Assembly: GCA_002099365.1 (NCBI GenBank)
Contig: MSED01000006.1
Location: forward strand, 2,356,001 to 2,420,000
Source of the DNA: Phialophora verrucosa
Lineage: Eukaryota; Ascomycota; Eurotiomycetes; Chaetothyriales; Herpotrichiellaceae
Direction of reading: 5' to 3'
DNA: 64,000 nucleotides
The translations under genes were made by a program, and so were the position numbers. The notes beneath the pieces were generated by a model. It made no database searches and was not told the DNA's origin. It worked only from the letters and a program-made list of their open reading frames with translations. Below are positions 1 to 11,393 of the stretch, one piece after another (position 1 is the first letter of the stretch; each line of letters begins with the position of its first letter).

Positions 1-104
1 TACCCAAGTCACACGTCTGCTTTCAAGGTAAAGTCGGCGTTGACACACCCGAAGCCGTCGACTCCTCCGCAACTTCACCAGCCGATAACCCGCCGCGACC
101 GCAG

Positions 105-2260
105 ATGTCTTCGTACTTTCCCAGCCTTCCCCGACTTCTTTTCCTCGCTCTTGCTATCGCTTTGGTTGCTCCAAGTCTTCGCGGCTCCCCGCTATTGGCA
201 GCCAAAGCAAACCCTCTGGGCCGAAACACTGGATCTTCAGCAACCCCCGAACCGTTGGAGGAGGTCAAGAGAGAAGCGCTTCGGCGGAAGAGCAAGAGAC
301 AGGACACCCAAACAGACGTTTGCAAACGATGGGCAGGGCAGAGTGCCATCGTCAATGGGACGTTGTACTACTACGGAGGGAGGGCAACAACCTCTGCTGA
401 TCAGACAACTGACGAATGGAGTATGTTGCCTTGGTCTCAACAATTCACCTTCACGCGCTAACACTTGGATTTGCAGACAACGATTTCCTTGCGATAGACC
501 TAACCAAGTCCTGGCAGATCTCCTCGCCATCGCTAACCGGCCTCCCGGTGCCTAGCGGCCCACCTGCCGTTTCGCTCGGCTACTTATGGAATTCATACGA
601 CGCTCTATATCTCTACGGCGGTGAATTCTCTGACACGCCCGTTGCGTCTCCGGTCCCATTCTCCACTTGGGCGTTCGATATCGCTTCGTCGTCGTGGTCT
701 GAGTCATCCAACCCGCAAACGAGCTCGGGTAAGAATTCAGAGCCGGCAAATCAACCGGTCCAGCGTGCAGCAGAAGGTGCAGGAGTCTCGGTGCCCAGTC
801 TAGGTCGAGGCTTCTACTTTGGAGGACATTTGGATTTCTTGACTACGCCAGGGTGGTCGGTGTCAATCGCACGCGTCTACCTCAAAGGTCTTCTCGAATA
901 CACCTTTCCAGGGTACAGTAATTCTGCCGTAAACGGTGGACAAGCTGCAGGCTCATCTGGCATCTACCGCAATATTACAGAAGGCGGCACTCAAGATTCA
1001 GCTGGCTTTCCCGAGCGAGCGGATGGTCTCCTGGTCTACGTTCCCGGCTACGGTAAATCTGGCATCATCTTAGGTCTCGCGGGCGGTACAAATACAACCT
1101 TTACTCAGATGAATGTTATCGACGTCTACGACATTGACTCGTCCACCTGGTACAAGCAAGCAACATCGGGGCCGACTCCTGACATCCGGGTCAATCCCTG
1201 TGCGGTCGCCGTCTCTGCGGCTGACGGAAGCTCCACGCAAGTCTATATGTACGGAGGGCAGAACCTCCTGCCGTATGGCGAGCAGAAGCAGTACGATGAC
1301 ATGTGGATTCTGTCAATCCCTGCTTTCACTTGGATAGAAGTCGACACAGGAAATCAAGCCAACCCCCCGGGAAGAGCTGGACACATGTGCCATGTCTGGA
1401 ACGCGCAGATGGTAGTGGTCGGTGGATACGTCGGCCAGGATCTATCATGCGACAGCCCCGGAATATACGTCTTCAACACCAGTTCTCTGCAGTGGCAGAG
1501 CGACTACGCTGCTCTGAAGACGGACGACGATCTCAACAGGCAGAAGAGCCAGCAGGACGATCCCGCAGCTCTACAAGGCTCATTCGGCTACTCCGTTCCA
1601 GAAAAGGTTCAGTCAGTAATCGGTGGCAATGGCGTTGGGGCAGCGACCGTCACGGCTCCTGCTCAGGCCGCTACTCAAGGACCTCTCGCCACGGGAGGCC
1701 CGATATCATACACTGTCACGCAATCGGACGGATCTGTGGCCACGGAGACGGCTTCGCCTACCGGCGCAGGTGGTAGTGCTCCCAGTGTACAACCTGGCAA
1801 TCAAGACCACGGGTCTTCTGGTGGCAGCAATATTGGAGCGATCGTTGCGGGAGTCATCGCTGGCTTGCTTGCCGTCGTCGCTGCGTACCTGGGCTTTTGC
1901 GTCTGGCTCTATCGCAAGCAGCTGGCAGTCTACAAGAACCACGTTGCTATGGCGCAAAACCAACACCTCACCGGTGACCCGAGGTTCATCGGAGCGGCAG
2001 CGTCGGCAAATCGACCGTTCACCGACAAGAGCCAGCCGTCCAGTGAAGGGAGTCGCTATAGTGCAGACAACCGCAGCGGCAGCAGCGGTGGCAGAGCCAA
2101 CCAATTGTCGAGTAATAACCCATACCGCAATGTCCCTGGAGGCACCGGGGCCGCGACTGCCGCAAGCAGTACCGAAGACCTGATGGCAGGGCATGAACCG
2201 AGTTTCCTGGGTGTTGTGTTGAACCCCAGGCGAAGCTTACGGGTTGTGAACAGGGATTGA
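105..2260 (+). CDS. Kelch-repeat type I membrane protein (2 exons)
   Basis: Proposed join is 105-420 and 477-2260, giving 699 aa. The 56-bp intron starts GTATGT, has CTAACA before TTGCAG, and its removal fuses two in-frame halves. The N-terminus is a hydrophobic signal peptide (about residues 1-30). An extracellular region follows with kelch-like blades: repeated LYYYGGR, LYLYGGEF, VYMYGGQN and MVVVGGYV strands plus W-x-x-D/E spacings, consistent with a beta-propeller (galactose oxidase/kelch fold). A single strongly hydrophobic segment at about residues 558-580 is followed by basic residues and a Ser/Asn/Gly-rich cytosolic tail of about 115 aa. This architecture is common in filamentous fungi as a cell-surface protein of unknown ligand. 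No enzyme motif is visible, so an adhesion or sensing role is only inference. The start is chosen because it gives the signal peptide. Confidence 0.85.
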
Positions 2261-4052
2261 ATTGGAGGCAATGAGGGGAGGGAAACATTTACGATTCGAC
2301 GAACCAAAAGAAATGATTTGAAGAGGCACACATTTACAGGCACAAAAGTACACGTGTAGCTGATGCCGGCTTTTTATGGACTTTCGCTATTGTATATATA
2401 CCCACACAGCGATTCGAAAGTGTCTTGGTTGATTGGACTCGGGTCGCCCGAGTTGTGTAGGACGCGGCCGCGAATCCAGATATGTTGACCTGAGAATGAT
2501 AATAAGGTTCGTTCAAAATCGCAGCTCTCTTCCTACCTAAGGTGTGGATGCAGCGACAAGTCGGGGGGCACCCTCTGTCAGCATTTTTGCATATCCGAAG
2601 CGGTCTCTCGACCTCTCTCAGACCATCTGATGCTGGCTTACCGAGACCCTCGACGAATACGTCGACTTTGGCCTCAATCGAATGGCGGAAGGAAAAGATT
2701 CCGTCCGAAGACGAGGCTGACACGGACGAACCGTGTGCCTGTACTTGGGAGGGAGCGTCAAGTCATCGTACGTTTTGTTTCCATTCAACCTGAGGCAAGA
2801 CTCCTCGCACCACGACCGGTCTCACTGTAGAGTGAAGCATGTTAACTTGCGTGGTGTTGAGACAGCGGCCTTTCGGCAATGGGCCAAACATTGTGGTTCA
2901 CAAAGTCTCTTGGCAGCAGGCGCTGTACGAATCTGTGTAGAGCCGTCATCAGATATTACACCAAGCATGGTCACCTGATCCAAGTTGCCGGCTACCGATA
3001 CGGCGTCCAGCAGCACACCCCGCCAAAGGTAGAGGTGATAGCTCTCTGGGCAAGTACTCCGTACGTAGAGTAAGCTTGAGCACGCACGAGGCCACGCCGG
3101 TACTACACGGGATATTAAGGTGAAGCAAAAGTGAGGTCAAGGTGAAAGCAGGTTTCGGAAGGCTACCACGCTACTTATTGACCACGCGACGGCTATCTTA
3201 AATCGCGAGCCGGGGATTTGCCGGACAACCAGCAGTGCCATCTTCATTCCACCAGATTTCAAGCTGGCCTGGATACGGAGTACTCCGTACACAGTACTGT
3301 CCGCTTCTACTATAACATATCAACAGATGAAGCCGTGATCACTGTGACACGCGTAGACCACCCCAACGCCAGGACGCCTGGAGTTTCATCTTGTCTTACA
3401 CCCAGGGCGCTTCTGGAAAGACCACGACGTACACAGGAGACCAATCTTTCTATTATCCTTTTGGGTCGAATACCGAGGCGCTACAGCTGCGGCAGCGTCG
3501 AAGGAAGCGTGCCAGACGACGTCGCTGCTGCACCTGCTTAAAAATCTGCCATCGCCACTTCCCCGTCGGCACCACGGATTGGGTGAATGAGGGGCGCAGG
3601 CCGCCCGAACCCCACCATCACACGAAGAACAAGAAATTTCGGCCGCCAGCAGCCACAATCGAACCTTCACCGTCCTCAACGCATCTGACTATCTCCGACC
3701 TTTTCTCCATGTTGTCCAAGTGCCGCTCTTCCCTTTACCATGGCTGCTTGTCCCCGCCAAGGACGACTTGTCTCTCCGCTGACTGGTTTGCACGGCATCT
3801 CGTTCCGAGATTCTCAACATCGTACATACGTGCCTGTTCAGATATTAGTGAGTTCACCGCAAGGAGTATGCCGCTTCAGCTGAGTAGGTTCATTCGCTCT
3901 TTCATGACTGCGTCTCTCCTTCACTGTCCAATTTTCGTGTCTCAAGCCGCGTGCTGGTTATTGCCTCTCAACCGGAGTGATACTGGCTCCTTCGCGAGCC
4001 CATCGTACTATATTCGAGTCGACCTCTACCCCACGAGCCTCCCTCACCCACA
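2261..4052. other. Intergenic region, no gene seen
   Basis: 1.8 kb between the kelch gene and the transporter. Reading frames here have low-complexity or implausible composition and I recognise no family. It should hold the 3' UTR of the kelch gene and the promoter/5' UTR of the transporter. It contains several copies of a short motif TACTCCGTA, one as a 16-bp perfect palindrome at 3274-3289. CpA/TpG content looks normal, so this is not RIP DNA. Confidence 0.6.
3274..3289. repeat. Perfect 16-bp palindrome TACGGAGTACTCCGTA
   Basis: The sequence equals its own reverse complement. Related half-sites occur at 3054-3063, around 20428-20435 and 26514-26523, always in intergenic DNA. It could be a dispersed short repeat or the scar of a small mobile element; binding by a dimeric regulator is also possible. 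Only the palindrome itself is observed. Confidence 0.6.
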
Positions 4053-6019
4053 ATGTCAGATCCTGAAAAGGCGATTCCGCCAGTCGTCATCTCGCAGTGG
4101 CCAACCAGTCCTCGCTCGTCTCCGCAAACACCCACACACAAAGAGTTTTGGTCCCCTACTGGAACTTCTCCCACGTCTTCGAGATCGGACTCGGACAACG
4201 ATGAACGTGCCCTTACACTCACTATCACACAAGCGTCGCGGCAATCGGCCAATCGAACGGCCACGCGCATCACGACCCACGGCACGGATTTCACGTTAGA
4301 TCCCAACTTCGAGGTGGACTTCGAGCCCGACGACCCTGGAGATCCTAGGAACTGGTCAATATGGTACAAGTCATACGCGATCTTTTCGATCTCGTTCGGC
4401 ACGTTGTGTGTGGTGATGTATTCAACGTCATACACGGCGGCCATGGCAGCCATGATGCTGGAGTTTGGGATCACGTCGGAGCCGGTCGCAACGCTGGGTG
4501 TTACGGCGTACTTGTTGGGGCTGGCCGTGGGTTCGTTGCTTCTTGCGCCTATCGCCGAGACCTACGGCCGGAGACCGGTGTACACGATATGCCAGGCTGC
4601 ATTTACCATTCTCGTTCTTCCTGCGGCGCTGGCCAAGGATTTGCAAAGTGTGATTATTGTGCGGTTCTTTGGTGCGGTATTCGGGAGTGCCATGATTGCG
4701 AATGCCCCTGGGTCAATAGCAGATCTTGTATCCGACGAATACCGTGCTACTGCCTTCTCCATCTGGTCGATCGGGCCCATGAACGGCCCCGTCGTGGGGC
4801 CAACCATAGGCGGATTCGTGACCGAGTACCTGGGGTGGCGCTGGACGAACTGGGTGGTCATGATATGGGGGGGCGTCTCGTTGGTTTTCCTGGTTCTTCT
4901 CCAGGAGACGTACGCCCCTGTTCTTCTACAGCGCAGGGCAAAGAAATTGCGGAAAGAAAACGATGATGACCGGTACTGGAGCCGCTACGACATTCGTGTC
5001 GGCTTCTGGGAGCTGATGCGAATCAATCTAAGACGGCCATTCGTCATGGCTTTGACCGAACCGATTTGCATATTCTGGAATCTGTACATCTCGATCTGCT
5101 ATGGTACGTCCCATGATGGCTGGAATCACCTCGTGTTTTCCTATCCACCACGTCGAGCCACGTATAACAGTTCGGTGCAAGTGTATGAACTCAGCTGACG
5201 GTCTAACGCGCAGGAATACTATATTTGTGCTTCGTCGCTTACCCGATTGTTTTCACTGAGTATCGCGGCTGGTCGACCGGCATTTCTGGTCTGTCATTCC
5301 TGGGGATCGGCATCGGCACCATGATCATCATCTGCAGCGCATCGCCCATCCGCTGGATGATCAACTCGCACAAGCGTGACGCCGACGGCAACGTCCCTCC
5401 AGAAGCCATGATGAGCATCGTGTGCATCGCCGCGATTCTCGTCCCGATAGGTGAGATATGGTTCGCGTGGACATGCTATCCTATCAAGATCCATTGGGCC
5501 ATCTCCATCGCCGCGGGAATCCCCTTCGGCTTCGGCAACGGCGCTGTCTTCATCTACGCGGGTAACTACTTGGCCTACAGCTATGGCATCTACGCCGCCA
5601 GCGCCATGGCCGGCAATGCGGTGATGCGATCCTTCCTCGGCGGCACGCTACCCCTCGCTGGCCCCTCGATGTACCGCGCGCTGGGACCCAACTGGGCGGG
5701 CACATTACTAGGGATCCTCGAGGTCCTGATCATTCCGATCCCGTTCCTCTTCTACCGCTACGGCGGGCGAATCCGCGAGAAGTCGACTCTCATCCGCCAG
5801 ATGCGAGAAGAGGAAGAACGGCAGGAGCGGAAGCGAAAGAAAGCCGAAGAACGCCTGCGCATCGCGGTCATGAGCGGGGATGCCACGGAGACCGCACAGG
5901 CGACGACCGAACTCGTCAGAGTGAGGAGCCGGCTCGATGACGGGAAGAGCGTCGAGGTCGCGGGCCTTGAGACGTTGAATAACATCCAGGGTTTGGGGCC
6001 GGGGAAGGAGACGGTGTGA
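4053..6019 (+). CDS. MFS drug:H+ antiporter, DHA1 type (2 exons)
   Basis: Join 4053-5103 and 5214-6019 gives 618 aa. The 110-bp intron has GTACGT and CTAACGCGCAG and splices TAT-G to GA-ATA in frame. About 85 Ser/Thr-rich cytosolic residues lead into DPGDPRNWS, the usual pre-TM1 motif of fungal DHA1 exporters. The first helices carry GLAVGSLLLAPIAETYGRRPVY, the MFS loop 2-3 motif (G-x-x-x-D/E-x-x-G-R-R). GPVVGPTIGGFVTEYLGWRWTNW matches the antiporter motif C region (GPxxGP). The central loop and the C-terminal charged stretch (REEEERQERKRKKAEERLR, likely coiled) are cytosolic. The family exports drugs, polyamines or toxins across the plasma membrane; the substrate cannot be read from sequence. 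No biosynthetic cluster surrounds it. Confidence 0.9.
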
Positions 6020-7339
6020 AACTCGGATGCCCTAAGAGGTTTGCGAAGAGTTAGATGACTGATTGGGTTTATGAGCGACGAGATAGATGACTGAGCATTC
6101 GAACAGTGGCCAGCAGTCACTTCATACGACATTGTATATGGTACACGATACCGACCCGGAACTTAGACGCATCGAGCACGGCGTTATGGGGCATGAAAAA
6201 TGAACTCCAACAGTGAGGGTTTATCGTCCACGATATCTTCGAAAACTATCCATCTTGAATATATTCTGGTAACTGACGGTCTTGCCTCTTTCCTTGTTCC
6301 TCAAACTTCTTAGGTATAAGTAACAACCAACTGTTGGTTACACCCTTCCTGCCATCCCGAATTTTTGAAGGCCCAACTCTGGCTGACGCTTCCTCTACGC
6401 GGTCCAAGACCGTCCTCGTTGCTGTTCTTGCATTGATTCCATGTCTGATCACACGGGACATTTGTGCCCCTCGTAGATGGTTCGAACGGACCAAGGAGAA
6501 TCCACAATGATGGGATATCCTTGTTGATGTCATTCAAGGGGCCTAGGTTTGGACGACAATTCTTGACGATGCGCGAGGATAATCAAGAACTTAAGTCGCT
6601 CCCCACGTTGGGACGCCTTGTGATGGACTTCACAAGATATTCCAAGTCAGCTTCAGCGAATATAAATGCATTAAGGGTATCGATATCAGTACATATTAGT
6701 ATTTACGTGTGAACTCCGCGCCTGGATGGATGCGCTTGTGCTGCTCAAAGTAAGGCGCAATCAAAAACACTGCAAAATGGGTATTTCCTTCTCCTCGTTC
6801 AATTCGAGCAATTTCTTTGTCCGTCGATTGGTTTCGTTCAATCTGGAGAGCGTAGCCCCCTCATCACCATAAGGCCGTGTTCGTCAACCCAGCGAAGTAC
6901 TGTATGATCGCTGTCCAGTCCCCGTTAAAGTTCAGAATGGATTGACCATCCCCAGATGGCCAGGCAAGACCGTTGCAGCAATTGGCAGCTGCTCGAAATA
7001 GTCCGGTGAGGAAAGAGAACAACGTGGTTGACTTCGATCAAACCCCTTCGCAGTCTGAACATCAGCAATGGTTCTGTAATGCTGAGGCATCCGAATCCAC
7101 TTGAGCTGCCTGGAAAACTGCTCTCCGTATTTTTGCGTAAGACATCCCGAAGCTTGGGAGGTGTACTCTAGTGAGTGTAACACATCGTTCTGTAATCGGT
7201 CGTAATGATCGTTCTGGCTGCAGGAATGCCGAGCTGATCGGGCACAGAGTCCAAAAAGCCGCGCTCAATGTCATGAAATGGATGGATATTAATAGCACGA
7301 GGAGGATAAAGGCCGGCAGTAGCGGAACCGCCTTTCACC
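6020..7339. other. Convergent intergenic region, no gene seen
   Basis: 1.3 kb between the transporter stop and the stop of the minus-strand gene. Candidate frames are under 100 codons, overlap on both strands and resemble no family. The AT-richer part around 6600-6720 and normal CpA content argue against a transposon relic. It presumably holds two 3' UTRs. Confidence 0.5.
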
Positions 7340-8158
7340 TCATCTCTTCCAGACGCCCTTCTCGTCTTTCTTCCACCGCCCACCAATTGGGGTGTGTGTC
7401 CTCGAGGGTCGCGGCGAGTACTCGTCAGCTGTCATGCCCGCGACAGACAGTATCCTCACGCCTTGTCGCTCCACCACTTCCGAGGGTGGGATTTCAATCA
7501 TTTTCTCGTCCTGCTCAGCTGGCGTTGATTGCCCTGAGTCACGACTCCCGACTGCGACGCCTTCGATGATGTCGTCGTTCAGGGTGGGAAGTTTGCGCTG
7601 CTTCCACTCGTCACGCATCTTCTCCCACTCGTCCAGTTCGTCGGCCTCGTCACCGCTGATAATGCGCGTCAGCATTGGCAGCCCGGCTTTTTCCTTTGGC
7701 GAATATACGGCCGGAGGTCCCGAATGCGGGTGCCGCTTCTGCTGCTCCCCTGCACTGATAAACAAGTTATTCTGCGTCGCGCTCGACACGTAAGCAGGAG
7801 CAGAGTCCCGTCGCACGTCCTTGTATTTGGGATCCAGCGCCAGTTTGGTCTTTACTGCTGCGGCATGCCTGGAGGTGATGACGACCTGCTCCATGTCTTT
7901 CTTCTCTTTCTTCCTTCCAAACAACTTGCTGAAGCCACTCGACGATTTCGCAGAAGGTTTTTCAGGCGCAGAGCCCGCGCGGCTGCGATCCACGCCGTTC
8001 ATTGCCGTCAGCCAGCCAGGCTCCGATTTGCGCGATGTCGTAGAAGCATTGCTGTTGTTTCGAGACAACGAAGGCTGAGGCGTCCTCGATTGGTCGCTTG
8101 AGTGTCTGCGGTCAGGCATGCCGCGATTTGGCGGGTCAAGGAACGTAAAGGCGTTCAT
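7340..8158 (-). CDS. Conserved fungal disordered protein
   Basis: Single exon, 272 aa. The first ~65 residues are Ser/Arg/Asn-rich. A basic patch follows (SGFSKLFGRKKEKKD), then a moderately conserved-looking middle with HAAAVKTKLALDPKYKDV and an acidic helix (DEADELDEWEKMRDEWKQRKLPTLNDDIIEG). The C-terminus ends in a charged aromatic signature, GGRWKKDEKGVWKR. No transmembrane segment or catalytic motif is visible. The composition suits a regulatory or scaffold protein, but I do not recognise a named family. An internal Met 14 codons downstream (MPDRRHSS) is an alternative start. Codon usage and absence of in-frame stops over 272 codons support a real gene. Confidence 0.7.
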   Translation of the reverse strand: MNAFTFLDPPNRGMPDRRHSSDQSRTPQPSLSRNNSNASTTSRKSEPGWLTAMNGVDRSRAGSAPEKPSAKSSSGFSKLFGRKKEKKDMEQVVITSRHAAAVKTKLALDPKYKDVRRDSAPAYVSSATQNNLFISAGEQQKRHPHSGPPAVYSPKEKAGLPMLTRIISGDEADELDEWEKMRDEWKQRKLPTLNDDIIEGVAVGSRDSGQSTPAEQDEKMIEIPPSEVVERQGVRILSVAGMTADEYSPRPSRTHTPIGGRWKKDEKGVWKR

Positions 8159-9402
8159 CCCGGATGCTCCTCTCGCTGTAGTCGAGCCTACAACGAGGTC
8201 GAGACCAAGAACCTGCTATATATGTTTTTGGTCGAAAGAGGAGGAAACAGAGTAGCACGAGTACACACCCAGGACGGCCAAGTCGGTGATAAGAGGCGAC
8301 GACGAATACTCTGGAGGACCACAGGACTTACTGAGGGAGCGGGGATAGCATCCGAGCTTCTGATATCAAAAACATGTCAGCCAGATCTGCAGTGAACGGG
8401 ATGTCCAATTGGAGGTGAAGTTCAAGCAGGTGGCAATCGCCAGGTGAGCGAGCACGGTCCGCCTGTAGCTCCCCAGTGTGGCAGCAGAAAAAGTTTGTTT
8501 GGGGGGACAGCTGTGACTCTTTGCCCAACGTAGCAGCACTTTGTGAGGATGGCGGCTGGGGTGGCCGGTCTAGAGCTGCCTGATGGAACCTTGTAGTAGG
8601 GAAGAGAGCGGACGCTGATTGGAATGTGCTGAGAAATTTAACTTGGAAAGCGTGTGGCAAGCGGAAAAGCGGGATTGAATAGCATGAGAGGTGACAGACT
8701 TGCGCCTCTGTCCAACCATTTCTTCTGCTTCCACCACCGAGCTTCTAGAAGATGGCTAGAGGACACCGGGCAATAATACCCCGAGTCAAATTAACACGCA
8801 AACCCGAAACAAATGTGCAAGCGGCCATTCATCGCTAGCAGTGGCCTCGAGGGGTCGCATTTCCCACCCTTCTATCATCTTCTCCAAACTCAGCCATCAC
8901 CAAGCGCGCAGGACTTCGATAGGTGCCGTTCGCATGCTCTGTCGCCGGAATCATGAAGATGCATGCAATTGTGGCTACAATACCGCATCCACACTCGAAG
9001 CCCCGGAAGTTTTCCCGCAGACTCACGATGCAATTTCTCATCTCACGCGGCCTAAGCGCTAGCTCTCTACGCAACTTGTTTTATGCGGTGTCGAACAGGC
9101 ATCTGATCTACTGTGGCCAGCGGTACTCCCATCGCATGGCGGGCCAGCTTCGAGTTATTAGCACTCACATATCACAGCTCGAGTCTCAGAATTGATGAGG
9201 TGCATTCTTAACCAATCGGTAAGTTGCTGTAAACAAAACGCCGTGACGATGTAATTCCCCTGCATGCAGGCCGCCGCTGCTTTGTGAGACGGTCGGAGGT
9301 GGCTGTGGAAGCATTCTAGTCTCGAGTATAGAAATCATGGGGTTTCCGCAAGAATCACGGACGGACACTTACACGTCAACGACCTGAATCGACGACTCGA
9401 AC
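8159..9402. other. Intergenic region upstream of two diverging genes
   Basis: 1.24 kb between the start of the minus-strand disordered-protein gene and the start of the one-TM protein. Small frames are present on both strands but none looks like protein. It probably contains both promoters. If the downstream gene has unrecognised 5' exons they would lie here, although I could not find a splice-consistent extension. Confidence 0.4.
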
Positions 9403-10086
9403 ATGGAGACAGGACCCCACAGCGATATCGGTCCTCCGCGAGCAGCAGAACTGAAGCTCAGGAGATTGACACCATTGGCTCTTCATGTGGTCTCCAGGCG
9501 CCGGGAAATGGGTACACTCAATGGTACCTTCGACTCCTTCAACTACTCGTATACCGCAACAAAAAACGGCAGCATCATCGAACTTTCCTACGGCATGCAA
9601 CCTACGGGGATGGTCGCATTATCGCAGGCCCAGAGTCTTGCCAGTCTCTCTGGTACGGCCGCTGCCCTTGCACGAAGCTTCGCAAATCAATCCTCCGAGA
9701 ACTCATTGACCCTAATCGCAATTGTCATGTCGGCTAGGACGAACCTCGCCGCGGCCGTCCGCGGAAATCTCCTCGTGGCTAAGATGGACGCTGGGGCGTG
9801 GGCCTTCGGTTTCCTGGTTGGCAGCAACCTGCTCTACGTCATCTTCGGCGTCACGCTTGTTATTCGAGCGTGGCAGCTGCATTCCCCCACGACCCGAGAC
9901 ATGGTGGCTCGCATGAGCGTCGAAGGGCTTACCGCGATGACATTCGAAGACACCGTGGTCCGCCGAGTCGATGACGTGAAGGACATGTTTGAAGAGAGTC
10001 GGATTGGAGATTCGAGCAGGAAAGTCGGTCTCAAGGCGTGTGTTGACGGTGGACACGTTAAGTATGTCGAGCAGCCTCGACTCTGA
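9403..10086 (+). CDS. Hypothetical one-TM protein, possibly a C-terminal fragment
   Basis: Open frame of 227 aa. The N-terminal half holds N-glycosylation-type sequons (NGTFDSFNYSYT, NQSS) and an Ala/Ser-rich stretch. One strong membrane segment (AFGFLVGSNLLYVIFGVTLVIRAW) lies at about residues 130-154, and a charged C-terminal tail of ~70 aa follows (TTRDMVARMSVEGLTAMTFED..). That order, extracellular loop then last TM then cytosolic tail, looks like the end of a larger multi-pass protein. No signal peptide follows the first Met and no upstream exons were found. It may therefore be a truncated gene, a gene with 5' exons I missed, or a genuine small protein. Family unknown. Confidence 0.5.
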   Translation: METGPHSDIGPPRAAELKLRRLTPLALHVVSRRREMGTLNGTFDSFNYSYTATKNGSIIELSYGMQPTGMVALSQAQSLASLSGTAAALARSFANQSSENSLTLIAIVMSARTNLAAAVRGNLLVAKMDAGAWAFGFLVGSNLLYVIFGVTLVIRAWQLHSPTTRDMVARMSVEGLTAMTFEDTVVRRVDDVKDMFEESRIGDSSRKVGLKACVDGGHVKYVEQPRL

Positions 10087-11393
10087 TCATGATAATGATT
10101 CACGATTGCAACCCTGTATAGTATATATCTACCAATTACCAGGTACTGAGATGCAAATCTATGTATCTATCCCCAGCCTCCTACCGGTTAACGATCGAGT
10201 ACGTCGCTAATGGTCCATCGACCGGGTCCCAAGCGTGGATGGTTCTCGTCTAGATACAAGGAGAAGACTAACTAATTCAGAGCTTCGTGGCCACGTACAA
10301 TGTGGCAATGTACTTCATACTTCGTGTTGGCGAGGCCAAGAAAGGCAACTCAAGTTTCCATGACAAAAGAGCATGAATCCCTGGCAAAGCACGTTGCTTC
10401 TCCTATACAAACGAGCCTTCTCGCTCTGAAAGCATCATGCGCCACTAGTCTGATCGACGAAATCGAGAGATAGAGTCTGGAAAGCTGATGTTGAGTGGGA
10501 TTATCCTGTCCGATTGACACACTTGATGTTGATGTCTGATAATTAGTTAGGTATGCTTTTGTAGGTTCACTTATCCTAGTTCCCGGCGCCCTGTACGATC
10601 AGCATAGTGTTTCCGAAGTGAAGAATACACTCGAAGAGCTGCCGATAGAGCTTCCAGGCATGTGCGTCGCTTAGACCTGACTATCGTGGCCTTTAGATAC
10701 TGATTGAATATGCAGCTATGTACGCCTCCGTCCCTGTGCAGCTGAAATCACGATTCAAGCACATCCTCGGTGCCTTCACGGCTTTCTGGCGTCTACCATC
10801 ACGTCTTGATTCTCATGGATTAAAGCGCGTTAAAGGTGCGCAGCACCGTGATCCTTTGGGGCTATTGATCCTATAGTGTCGCCCGATAAGATTCCGCTAT
10901 GTTCGCAGGTGTCATCACACCCCTATCCCAGAAGCTATCAGGCATTGGATGTATGAGGCTTACACAAAGCAGGATGAGGGCGAGTCGTCCTATGGACCGG
11001 TCATAACCATGCTGGCAAATACCCTACTCAATGGCAACGGATGGACTTGATGAAGTCATTGTCGACAAGGATGGAACGCTTTCAGATGACATGCTCACTC
11101 CTGCCCAACGACGCGACTTAATCAGGGCAACCGGGAACATTTGGAGGACCTGCGATATTCACGGCCCCTTGCTGTGGTGTTCGCAATCTCCACCTTATCC
11201 GCAAGATTGCATGGAGTATCAAACTGCACTGATTCGAGGACGATGTCTCCTGTGGTGGTTGAGGGGTTGAATCTCCGAGGCCGCTCACCGGGAGATCAAT
11301 GCTTGCAATCCCTCGTTGGATACGTAACGTGCTGGCTGCTTTCCCGAAGCTTGGAGTCCTTCAAGCGGGAGATACTCAGGTCGTCAAACAATA
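10087..11393 (+). other. Intergenic region with possible decayed coding sequence
   Basis: 1.3 kb without a confident gene. Around 10560-10660 one frame reads sensibly (..LILVPGALYDQHSVSEVKNTLEELP..), and around 10700-10870 and 10915-11120 short open stretches also look protein-like (for example PIPEAIRHWMYEAYTKQDEGESS). They are in different frames and broken by stops, with no splice sites that join them cleanly. This suggests a pseudogene or a gene with several short exons. No family is recognised. CpA/TpG are not depleted, so RIP is not the cause. Confidence 0.3.

Noticed and set aside
3391..4299. 302-codon open frame overlapping the transporter start
   Set aside because: Composition is Ser/Arg/Pro/His-rich with no family resemblance, and it overlaps the well-supported MFS exon in another frame.
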